Positions 56,682 through 64,000 of a DNA stretch of 64,000 nt are shown here, piece after piece. The notes beneath the pieces are model-generated. The model searched no databases and was not told the DNA's origin. It was given only the letters and a program-made list of their open reading frames with translations. Position 1 is the stretch's first letter. Each line of letters starts with the position of its first letter. The DNA lies in contig CAVXOL010000019.1 of NCBI GenBank assembly GCA_963763325.1, positions 186,001 through 250,000 on the forward strand, in the 5' to 3' direction. This DNA is from JBBECJ01 sp963763325 (GTDB lineage: Bacteria; Chloroflexota; Chloroflexia; Thermomicrobiales; CFX8). The position numbers were made by a program, and so were the translations under genes.

Positions 56682-56834
56682 GGCGTGTCCTTCCGCGAGG
56701 GTGGCGCTGCGGCTGTCGGACAGGATGAGATTCTATCGTGATGCAGAGGTGGTGGGTTGGTTTCGTCGTCCCTGATCCGTACGGCGCAGCGCAGCCGCCA
56801 TGCCGCAGCAGGCCGATGGTATGGGTCTTACCTG

Positions 56835-58104
56835 TTACTTCGTGACCTTCTGCATCCCCTTGGTCATGACCTCCATCGCGCTCCAAAGCGGACCCTCGTG
56901 AAAGGTCTTGAGTTGCCCCATCTGGAAGGCGAGCATCATGTACATGCCCCACTTCCCCATCTGCCACAGCTTCGAACCACGCACGATGTAGTCGCTCATC
57001 CGCTCTTCTGGAACCTCGACGGCGTGGGTCGGGTCTCCAGTGAGATGCAACGGCACCTGTGCGTAGAGCCCGGAGTCGAGCTGCTCCATGATGCACATGC
57101 TCAGCGGGTCGAACGCGGTGTATTCCGCCTCGCCTTTGATCTCGGCGGCGATGTTGTGCGAGACGGTGCCCGCCATACCGAGTGCGAGGAACGCCTGCTT
57201 CACGGGGAAATCGCCACCGTCTCCGACGACGTAGATATTCTCCATCCCCCGCACTCTCCACGTGTCGGGATCGGCGTGGATGAAGCCACGGTCGTCCGTC
57301 GGCATGCTGTCGAAGCGGGTGTGAGCGGCATAGGGAGGGAAGGAGATCATCCAGTCGAAGTCTATGGTTGTGCCATCCTTGTAGATGGCAGCGCTTCGGC
57401 TCGACTCGCTCGATCCGCTTCTCGCGGTGGGCCTCGATGCCGCGCTCGTTGAACTCCTGCGTCGTCCGCTCATCGAGCTTCGGCCCGAACGCGGCAATGA
57501 AGGACTTCTCGAAGGTCGTCCAGGTGATGCGGAACTGATCACGCACTTCTTTCCGCCGCAGGTAGGTCTCCAACATGAAGACCATCTCGTAGAGCGGCCC
57601 GGCACACTTGTTGTTCTCGGGCACGTTGAAGAGTACGTGTTGCTTCTCGCCCTTCTTCGCCCGGTCGACCATCTGTTCGACGGCCTTCGCGAGGTGCAGC
57701 GAGTCCTGGAACCCCCAGATCGTCTCGGAGTTCTCGATCATGCCCGGCACATCGCTCGGCTGCATGCCGGCGCCAGTGGCCAGGATCAGGTAGTCGTATG
57801 GCAGCTGGCGTCCGTCGCTGCGAATGACCCCTGCGTCCGGATCGATCTCGTTGACGTGCCATTCCTGGAACTCGACTCCGCGACGGGCAGCTGCACGCCG
57901 GAGCCCGAGATGGGTCATGCGCCGTCGCTTGAAGATGTGCGAGAACGGGGGATAGATGAAGAAGGGGCGCAGCGCGAGCTCGTCGGTTTCTGAAACCAGC
58001 ACAACCTTTGCCTTGTCGCCCAGCCTATTCACGAGGCCTGCAGTCGTTTCGACCCCACCCATGCCTCCCCCAACGACCACGACGACCGGTGCCACTGATG
58101 ACAT
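56835..58104 (-). CDS. Sulfide:quinone reductase-like FAD oxidoreductase (one frameshift)
   Basis: About 422 residues. FAD site VVVVVGGGMGGVETTAGLVN, YDYLILATGAGMQPSDVPGM, a cysteine in VPENNKCAGPLYEMVFMLE at the position of a redox Cys in SQR, and the second FAD site NIYVVGDGGDFPVKQAFLAL. The frame changes near 57385 between ERVEPKR and AIYKDGTTIDFD. The C-terminal part has TFHEGPLWSAMEVMTKGMQK, an amphipathic helix that may bind the membrane. Likely oxidises sulfide or another reduced sulfur species and passes electrons to quinone; the exact type is uncertain. ATG 58104 with GAAAGGATCCGGAG upstream. Divergent from pnt. Confidence 0.8.
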
Positions 58105-58700
58105 CTCCGGATCCTTTCTGCGTGTCAGGTGCCGCGGTGACCGCTCGTGGATCATTCGCACCTGGCTCTTCTCTGGAAGATGAGCGGCGAAACCGACTCG
58201 GTCCAGGTCATGCGCCGGTTCGCGCGCTATGACTGGTTCGACCCTACGCGAGTGCGGACAACCATCGCAACATGTTCCAGCCCCGAGCCATGTCAATACC
58301 ATTACAGTCAGCGCGGTGTCGGTCCGTGAGGTCGCACTGGGTGTGACCTCCTGAGCGCAGGTCACGAGGCTACGGTGCGTGTCACCCGGTCGTGTTCGCC
58401 TCGTCCATCGTCACCTCGTCCCTCGTCCCTCGTCCCTCGTCCCTCGTCTCGAATTGTCGTAAACTTCACAATCTGAGGGCAGTCTGCCAGTCAGTCATCC
58501 GGACAGATGATCATGACGGAGGAAACAGCCACGTGCTGATCCCAGGCGGTTGCTCACACGCAGGTGGATGACGATGGTGTCGCCCCGGTTTCTGCCGGCG
58601 GCGCATTGGTTTATCTGGCCTGTTGCGGCAGGGGATTCGGGTGACTTGGCGACTGGGCCGAGCGCCTGTGGTCAGGAAACACCGGGGAGGCAGACCCAGC
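58105..58700. other. Intergenic region with tandem heptamers, divergent promoters
   Basis: About 595 nt without a convincing gene. It contains a stem GTGACCT-AGGTCAC (58343-58365), the CCTCGTC tandem array (58414-58448), and the promoter area for pnt. Short open frames across it have no ribosome sites. Confidence 0.5.
58414..58448. repeat. CCTCGTC tandem array (five copies)
   Basis: Five exact copies of the heptamer CCTCGTC; an earlier copy lies at 58399-58405. The complementary strand holds four GGG runs spaced by 4-nt loops (GGGACGA repeated), which fits the sequence rule for a G-quadruplex. Same style of word as in the hairpin arms at 59913 and 61778. Confidence 0.9.
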
Positions 58701-59906
58701 ATGGTCGACACCGCAGCAACTTCGCCCCAACCAGCGCCAGCGAACCAGCGTACGCTGACGCTCGGCGTCCCACGAGAGATCGCGGATAACGAGCGGCGGG
58801 TCGCGCTGATTCCAGACACCGTTAAGAGGCTTGTAGCTCAGGGGCTCCAGGTACTGGTCGAATCGAATGCTGGAACGAACGCCGCCTACGTTGACAGCGC
58901 ATACAGCGATGCCGGAGCGACAATCGTGCCGGACGCGAGGAGCGTCTATAGCGGCGCCGATATGGTCATTAAGATTCAGCGACCATTTCCCGAAGAGCTT
59001 GAGATGCTGCGGAGCGGTCAGGTGCTGGTCGCGATGCTCTCGCCACTCGTGAATACCGATCTGGCTGTCGATCTCGCCCGACGCGGTGTTACCAGCCTGA
59101 GCATGGATGCCATTCCGCGCATCACCCGCGCGCAGTCGATGGACGTCCTCTCGTCGATGAGCACGGTCGGCGGCTACAAGGCCGTCCTGCTGGCGGCTGA
59201 CTTCCTGCCGCGCTTCTTCCCGCTGCTGATGACGGCCGCCGGAACGATCCCGCCGGCCAAGGTGCTGATCGTTGGCGCAGGCGTGGCGGGGTTGCAGGCG
59301 ATCGCGACGGCACGCCGGCTTGGCGCAGTCGTCGAGGCGTACGACACGCGGCCGGTCGTCAAGGAGCAGGTGGAATCGCTCGGCGGCAAGTTCGTTGAGG
59401 TCGATATGACCGGCATCGAGGCCCAGACCCAGGACGCGGGAGGCTACGCCCGTGAGGCCAGCCCTGAGTTGCTGCGCCGCCAGCAGGAAGCGATGACGAA
59501 CCGGGCGATCCGCTCCGATGTCGTCATCACGACCGCGCTCGTGCCGGGACGCCCCGCGCCGAAGCTGATCTCCGAGGATACCGTCAGCAAGATGGCGCCC
59601 GGCTCGGTCATCGTCGATATGGCGGCTGAAGCAGGCGGCAACTGCGAACTGACGGTTCCGGGGGAGATCGTCGTCCGGCATGGCGTGACGATCATCGGCC
59701 TGCTGAATCTGCCGAGCACGATGCCGTACCACAGCAGCCAGATGTACGCGAAGAACATCCAGAACCTGCTTGCGCTGCTGATCACCAAAGAGGGACAACT
59801 GAACCTCGACTTCGGCGACGAGATCATCGCCGGCACCTGCATCACCAACAAGGGCGAGGTCGTCCACGAGGCGACGAAGGCGCGGTTGGGAGCTGCGGTG
59901 GGATAG
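58701..59906 (+). CDS. pntAA: NAD(P) transhydrogenase subunit alpha (dI)
   Basis: 401 residues from ATG 58701 (GGGGAGG ten bases upstream). N-terminal LTLGVPREIADNERRVALIP is the alanine dehydrogenase/PNT N-terminal domain, and GTIPPAKVLIVGAGVAGLQA the NAD(H) site. This is the soluble dI part of the split three-gene transhydrogenase, which transfers hydride between NADH and NADP+ driven by protons. First gene of pntAA-pntAB-pntB; a long hairpin lies between it and pntAB. Confidence 0.93.
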   Translation: MVDTAATSPQPAPANQRTLTLGVPREIADNERRVALIPDTVKRLVAQGLQVLVESNAGTNAAYVDSAYSDAGATIVPDARSVYSGADMVIKIQRPFPEELEMLRSGQVLVAMLSPLVNTDLAVDLARRGVTSLSMDAIPRITRAQSMDVLSSMSTVGGYKAVLLAADFLPRFFPLLMTAAGTIPPAKVLIVGAGVAGLQAIATARRLGAVVEAYDTRPVVKEQVESLGGKFVEVDMTGIEAQTQDAGGYAREASPELLRRQQEAMTNRAIRSDVVITTALVPGRPAPKLISEDTVSKMAPGSVIVDMAAEAGGNCELTVPGEIVVRHGVTIIGLLNLPSTMPYHSSQMYAKNIQNLLALLITKEGQLNLDFGDEIIAGTCITNKGEVVHEATKARLGAAVG

Positions 59907-59912
59907 AGGTCG

Positions 59913-59968
59913 GGACGTGGGACACGGGACGCGGCGGAGATCCATCTCGCGTCCCGCGTCCCACGTCC
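59913..59968. repeat. 21-nt-arm hairpin after pntAA
   Basis: 59913-59933 pairs with 59948-59968 with one mismatch around a 14-nt loop. The word GGGAC is repeated (CGGGACGTGGGACACGGGAC); three GGG runs lie in it. It begins seven nt after the pntAA stop and separates it from pntAB, so it could stabilise or shorten the transcript. Confidence 0.75.
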
Positions 59969-60029
59969 GCGTCCCACAACTTGGATTTCGCATGACGAGA
60001 CGTTGGGGTTAGTAGAGGGGGGTTCGCAA

Positions 60030-60347
60030 ATGGATGGAGGGGCGCTGTCGTCCGAGTTCATGCTCGGCGTGTATGTGTTCCTGCTGGCGATCTTCCTCGG
60101 CATTGAGTTGATCGGGCGCGTGCCAGCCACGCTGCATACGCCGCTCATGTCGGGGACGAACGCAATTCACGGTATCGTGCTGCTTGGCGCGATGATTGTC
60201 CTGGGTCCGGCGGATGAGTGGTGGCTGCGAGCACTGGGCTTCGTGGCGGTCATCCTGGGGGCGGCTAACGTCTTCGGTGGCTTTGTCGTGACCGACCGGA
60301 TGCTGCAGATGTTCAAGCGCAAGCCGGGAGCGGGGGCCAAGCGATGA
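60030..60347 (+). CDS. pntAB: NAD(P) transhydrogenase subunit alpha part 2 (membrane dII)
   Basis: 105 residues, with about three membrane helices: FMLGVYVFLLAIFLGIEL, MSGTNAIHGIVLLGAMIVLG and LRALGFVAVILGAANVFGGF. ATLHTPLMSGTNAIHGIV is the PNTB_4TM signature. ATG 60030 follows GGGGGG. The stop overlaps the start of pntB (ATGA). It forms the proton channel with PntB. Confidence 0.92.
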   Translation: MDGGALSSEFMLGVYVFLLAIFLGIELIGRVPATLHTPLMSGTNAIHGIVLLGAMIVLGPADEWWLRALGFVAVILGAANVFGGFVVTDRMLQMFKRKPGAGAKR

Positions 60348-61775
60348 GCGACTTCGATCGCGGCGATCTGATCCAGATCGCATACCTCGTTGCGGCCGTC
60401 TTCTTCATCCTGGGCCTCAAGCAGCTCGGAAACGCCAACACGGCCCGGCGCGGTAACCAGATCGCAGCCATTGGGATGGCTATCGCGACTGTCGCAACGC
60501 TCTTTATCCCTGGCTTCGATGGCGTCAACATTCTGCTGATGCTGGTCGCGATCGCGATCGGCGCTGTCATCTCGGCCTATCCGGCGCGGATCGTGCCAAT
60601 GACGGCGATGCCGCAGATGGTGGCCATCTTCAACGGCATGGGTGGCGCGACGGCAGCGCTCGTTGCGGTCGCAGAGCTGACCGGCCACGAGTTCATCACC
60701 AAGGGTGACACGATCTCGATTCTGCTGGGTGTCATCATCGGCTCGATTTCGGCGACAGGCTCGGTTATCGCGTTCCTCAAGCTGCAGGAGATGATCAGCG
60801 GCCGGCCGATCCAGTTTGGTGGCCAGCAGATCATCAACGGCGCGATCGCACTCTCGGTCGTCGTCTTGAGCTTCGTCATCTACTTTGGAATGGATGACGT
60901 TGGCGGCGTGCTGGCCAAGGTAGACAGCACCAATATGCTGTTGATCCTGATGTTCGCGCTGGCACTGGCGCTCGGCGCCCTGTTCGTGCTGCCGATTGGT
61001 GGCGCGGACATGCCGGTCGTGATCGCGATCCTGAACTCGCTGACGGGTCTGGCAGCGGCGATCACCGGTTTCCAGCTCAGCAACCAGGCACTGATTATCG
61101 CTGGGTCGCTGGTCGGCGCTTCCGGCGCGTTCCTGACGCTTCTGATGGCGCGGGCGATGAACCGCTCGGTCACGAACGTGCTCTTCGGCGCGTTTGGCGG
61201 CGGCGCGACAGTTGGCGCGGCTGGACCAGCAGGCGATGCCAAGCCGATCCGTGAGACGACACCGGACGACACGGCGATCATGCTGGCGTACTCGCAGAAG
61301 GTCATCATCGTGCCAGGCTATGGCCTGGCGGTCGCCCAGGCACAGCACGCCGTCCGCGAGCTGGCCGAGCAGCTCCAGGAGCGTGGCGTCGAGGTGAAGT
61401 ACGCGATCCACCCGGTCGCGGGCCGGATGCCGGGCCACATGAACGTGCTGCTGGCCGAGGCCAACGTGCCGTACGATGAACTGTTCGAGATGGAAGACAT
61501 CAACGACGAGTTCCCGCAGGCGAACGTCGTCCTGGTGATCGGCGCGAACGATGTCGTCAACCCGGCGGCGCGTGAGGACAAGAGCAGCCCGATCTACGGA
61601 ATGCCGATCCTCGATGTCGATCAGGGCACAGAACGTGGTCGTCCTCAAGCGCTCGATGGGCTCCGGCTTCGCCGGCATCGAGAACGAGCTCTTCCACGAT
61701 CCGAAGACCGCAATGCTCTTCGGCGACGCCAAGGACTCGCTGACCAAGCTGACGGCGGCAGTCGAGGCGGCATAA
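60344..61775 (+). CDS. pntB: NAD(P) transhydrogenase subunit beta (one frameshift near the end)
   Basis: About 477 residues. Membrane part (about 1-270) and NADP domain (about 300-477): KVIIVPGYGLAVAQAQHAVR, VKYAIHPVAGRMPGHMNVLL, FPQANVVLVIGANDVVNPAA, then, after a change near 61632, QNVVVLKRSMGSGFAGIENE and FGDAKDSLTKL. Reading GATCGGGCA for GATCAGGGCA restores DVDRAQNVVVLKR, i.e. one extra A. Co-translated with pntAB. The stop is followed within 2 nt by a perfect 34-nt inverted repeat. Confidence 0.92.
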
Positions 61776-61777
61776 CG

Positions 61778-61864
61778 TAGGGAACAGGGGATCGGGGACA
61801 GGGAACAGGAGCTCGTCGACGTGGCGCCAACTCCTGTTCCCTGTCCCCGATCCCCTGTTCCCTA
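61778..61864. terminator. Perfect 34-nt-arm hairpin with G-quadruplex-type words
   Basis: 61778-61811 pairs without mismatch with 61831-61864 (19-nt loop). Each arm read outward begins TAGGGAACAGGGGATCGG and has four runs of three or more G with loops of 4, 3 and 3 nt. The right arm, read on the minus strand, starts with the TAG stop of the small membrane protein gene; the left arm starts 2 nt after the pntB TAA. Fills the gap between two converging genes. Confidence 0.9.
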
Positions 61865-62044
61865 GTGAAAATGTCCGTGTCCGCCACCCACCACAAGGTA
61901 GAGGCTGAAGGCAAGCAGGAGCAGGCCGGCGACGATGTAGAGGACGACGGATGGAATCTCTTCTTCGCCGGCCTCTTCCCAGTCGTCTTCGTCGGTGGGG
62001 GGACGCGGTTGGGTGTTGATGCGGTCCACGTCGCGTTCGGCCAT
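61862..62044 (-). CDS. Small single-pass membrane protein
   Basis: 60 residues. Polar, acidic N-terminus (DEDDWEEAGEEEIPS), one membrane segment (VVLYIVAGLLLLAFSLYLVV) and a GGGHGHFH tail that could bind metal. No family recognised. Its stop codon is the first three bases of the 34-nt hairpin arm. AGGAGAG lies 12 nt before ATG. Confidence 0.65.
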   Translation of the reverse strand: MAERDVDRINTQPRPPTDEDDWEEAGEEEIPSVVLYIVAGLLLLAFSLYLVVGGGHGHFH

Positions 62045-62106
62045 GCCGAGTGTTTCGCTCTCCTGGTGATATGGACATCCGTCAGGATTCCACGGGCTGC
62101 TACCAG

Positions 62107-62610
62107 CTAAGGATACCCGACGCAGCCTGCCCGTCGTTCGGATGGTGGCAATCGACTGCCGGACGACATCGAGCCGCTGCCGGTATCAATGACGGTCAAC
62201 TGCGGCTCGGGCGTGTTGATGTAGGCAGCGATCCAGCGGCTGTCCGGCAACCTGGCCGGCTGGCGGTCGTTTGCGGATTGTTCGGTGATGATGTCGGGTG
62301 GTTCGGACAAGTCGGATGTCATGACGTCGATCTCACCGCCGTTCGCGAAAGCGATCCGGGTTTCATCCGGCGACCTTGACGGCAGCGATGTGTCGGGGCC
62401 GGAGCCGACGAGGATGACCGTGCTGGAGACATCTGGATTGAAGATGGCCAGCCGAACTTGGTAGCCATCACTGATCAGGAACGCGAGCAGCCCAGTCGAC
62501 GACCAGGCGCCCGACCCGGCGTTGCCCAGGCCGAGGTTGGCCGGTCCGCCGAGGTTGTTGCCGATGGAAGTCCTCCTGTCACTGAGACCCATCATCATTG
62601 CCGGTGGCAC
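62107..62610 (-). pseudogene. Beta-propeller fragment (TolB-like repeats)
   Basis: 167 residues with two to three PD40/TolB-like repeats: SPDETRIAFANGGEIDVM, LPDSRWIAAYINTPEPQLTV, and GAWSSTGLLAFLISDGYQV. It lies downstream of, and in the same direction as, the longer propeller gene (62621-64000) and is separated from it by about 10 nt and a frame change. Probably the C-terminal continuation of that gene, cut off by a stop or indel. Confidence 0.5.
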
Positions 62611-62620
62611 GGGCCACGCG

Positions 62621-64000
62621 CTACCAGTCAGGTGAACCTTCCTCCGTGGGGGTGTGCGTCAAGCGGACCCGGTTCGATCCATCAGCGTTCATCACGTAGA
62701 TCTCGGCCACGCCGTCGCGCCAGGAGACGAAGGCGATCTGGTGACCGTCGGGAGACCAGACCGGTCCATGGTCCAATGAGGTGTCCGGCGTGAGGTCAAC
62801 TGTGGTGCTGCTGTCAATCGTGATCCCATAGACACCGACCTGATCGTCGCGCTGCGATGCGAAGATGATGGTGGCGCCATCCGGCGACCAGCTATGATGC
62901 TCATCGTAGCTCGCGGCCTGCGTGAGATTTCTTTGATCCGATCCGTTCGCGTTCATCAGGTAGATCTCGTAGTCATCGTCACGATTCGTCTGGAAGGCGA
63001 TGCGCATCCCGTCGGGTGACCAGCGCGGATCGGATCCTCCGACAACTTCACTGGTGAACGTCAGTTGGGTGTCGGTTCGACTTTCCACATTGATGACGAA
63101 CACCTCCGGGTTTCCGTCGTGGTCTGACACGAAGGCGATCTGAGAGCCATCGGGGGACCATGACGGCTGATACCCGTCGCCGATCAACATCCTAGGCATG
63201 CCTGAGCCGTCCGCGTTCACGATCCAGATCTCGCCGTGGTCACCACGCCAGACAGCAACGGCGATCCGGGTTCCATCGGATGACCAGGTCCAGCGCTCGA
63301 TCAGGTCGGGGAGGAATGAGGTCAGGCGCACTGGATCACCGCCACCGGCATGCATCAGATAGAGTTCGCCAGAACAGCACACGTCCGAAATGGGCATTCC
63401 TGGCGTCACGTCACGGTCGGACATGAAGAGCAGGCGCGAGCCGTCAGGCGACCAGAGAGGCCCCCAGTCGTAGGCTGGGTGTTCAGTCCGGTTCAAGAGA
63501 CCGGTACCGTCCGGTTGAACGACATAGATCTCGTGTCCGGCAGTGAATGCGATCGGATTCTCGTGTGCGTAGCGCCACCGGTGATAATGCTGGCCAACGT
63601 TGCCCGCTTCGACGCGCCAGTCCTCCGGATTGTCCGGAGTGTAGGTCAGGCAGCGGCGCTGGAAGCATTGGAACAGGACATCGCGGAAGACGCCGCCTAC
63701 CTTGGCCCGAATCCAGTACGCCTCAGCGATCGGGAACCCGGTCGGGTAGTACGGGTCGGAGAAGAGTGGCCCTTCGACGTACTGACCATCGACGACAATC
63801 GGCCCCGTCGACGTCATGAACTCCCAGAAGACGCTCGCGACCCGATGGTTGGTCTCGGGGGCGAGAACGGCAGCCGTCACGCCGTGGCCATGCGCATAGT
63901 CATCGAACTGGATGACACCGCTCGGTTCATGCGGTGGCGTGACCTTGATGTAGGTGCTGACTTCCTCGCCCTCGTCCAGCGGCGGCTCGGTGAGCAAGCC
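62621..64000 (-). CDS. Secreted TolB-like beta-propeller protein with surface module (5' end outside)
   Basis: At least 458 residues; the start lies beyond the window. The N-terminal visible part is the shared module: ASVFWEFMTSTGPIVVDG, YYPTGFPIAEAYWIRAKVGG, QCFQRRCLTYTPDNPEDWRV and GNVGQHYHRWRYA. The rest is a series of PD40 repeats, each with W-S-P-D-G-x-x-I-x-F (WSPDGSRLLFMSDRD, WSPDGSQIAFVSDHDG, WSPDGMRIAFQTNRDD, WSPDGATIIFASQRDD, WSPDGHQIAFVSWRDG). Such propellers bind proteins or peptides outside the cell. Cysteines of the module (QCF.RRC) are both kept. The frame stops at 62621 after EGSPDW and may continue in the 62107 fragment. Confidence 0.82.
   Translation of the reverse strand, partial: GLLTEPPLDEGEEVSTYIKVTPPHEPSGVIQFDDYAHGHGVTAAVLAPETNHRVASVFWEFMTSTGPIVVDGQYVEGPLFSDPYYPTGFPIAEAYWIRAKVGGVFRDVLFQCFQRRCLTYTPDNPEDWRVEAGNVGQHYHRWRYAHENPIAFTAGHEIYVVQPDGTGLLNRTEHPAYDWGPLWSPDGSRLLFMSDRDVTPGMPISDVCCSGELYLMHAGGGDPVRLTSFLPDLIERWTWSSDGTRIAVAVWRGDHGEIWIVNADGSGMPRMLIGDGYQPSWSPDGSQIAFVSDHDGNPEVFVINVESRTDTQLTFTSEVVGGSDPRWSPDGMRIAFQTNRDDDYEIYLMNANGSDQRNLTQAASYDEHHSWSPDGATIIFASQRDDQVGVYGITIDSSTTVDLTPDTSLDHGPVWSPDGHQIAFVSWRDGVAEIYVMNADGSNRVRLTHTPTEEGSPDW

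Noticed and set aside
58414..58448. CRISPR-like array
   Set aside because: Units are 7 nt, tandem, with no spacers and no cas genes.
61600..61660. Programmed frameshifting in pntB
   Set aside because: There is no slippery heptamer or downstream structure at the shift, and other genes show similar single-base indels; an error or mutation is simpler.

Overview
The window is 64 kb of GC-rich bacterial DNA with short intergenic gaps, frequent GTG/TTG starts and ATGA start/stop overlaps. Secreted proteins with the module [Y]YDK...TYTPDNP...GNVG.HY..WR, several LuxR-type ATPase regulators, and a split transhydrogenase (pntAA-pntAB-pntB) next to a sulfide:quinone-reductase-like flavoprotein suggest a chloroflexotal genome, perhaps Thermomicrobia. 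That placement is inference from gene content; there is no rRNA or other marker. No tRNA, rRNA, CRISPR array or intact insertion sequence was seen.

Layout. 1-1.76 kb: broken ends of LuxR-type regulators around a degraded small secreted-protein gene. 1.77-5.7 kb: SIMPL protein and a PAS/GAF/GGDEF/EAL cyclic-di-GMP enzyme. 6-10.8 kb: hypothetical envelope proteins, a GT-C membrane glycosyltransferase, a lipoprotein and a B3/B4-domain protein. 10.9-19.1 kb: a heavily frame-disrupted Baeyer-Villiger monooxygenase, an ArsR-MFS operon, a second MFS exporter, two stand-alone receiver proteins, a small HTH protein and an M81 peptidase. 19.1-21.75 kb: an accessory strip with remnants of a RES-domain protein, a serine hydrolase and a Uma2 nuclease, then an intact Phd-VapC pair. 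21.8-30.5 kb: M50-like membrane protease, a secreted transglycosylase-like/double-psi-barrel protein, SLC13 transporter, P-domain/HYR protein and a broken DUF3604 protein. 30.6-39.3 kb: nitroreductase, hydroxyacyl-CoA dehydrogenase, YqaE, PNPOx-like protein, amidohydrolase, molybdenum hydroxylase large subunit, a third MFS and a MerB-like protein. 39.4-49.5 kb: a frameshifted LuxR ATPase plus small secreted protein, serine hydrolase, GMC oxidoreductase, a hemerythrin-MarR operon divergent from an LLM oxidoreductase, a second amidohydrolase and a methyltransferase. 49.6-64 kb: Trk/Ktr potassium uptake, NarL-type regulator, ECF sigma/anti-sigma pair, cell-wall amidase, SQR-like flavoprotein, transhydrogenase operon and a beta-propeller protein running off the end.

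Two patterns go beyond single genes. (1) Gene ends carry long hairpins (arms 20-41 nt) or tandem words. Their first repeat often starts at, or contains, the stop codon. The words differ between loci but recur (CCGTCAG twice, TGATCGGGAA twice, CGTAGG three times), and two loci meet the sequence rule for G-quadruplexes. (2) A secreted module of roughly 250 residues appears in three proteins with three different C-terminal partners: a transglycosylase/barrel, an amidase and a beta-propeller.

About a dozen genes that otherwise look conserved carry frameshifts. Where the indel could be placed it is mostly one base, often in a short G or C run, so many are probably sequencing errors. The 19.1-21 kb remnants, which lack whole domains, look like real decay.
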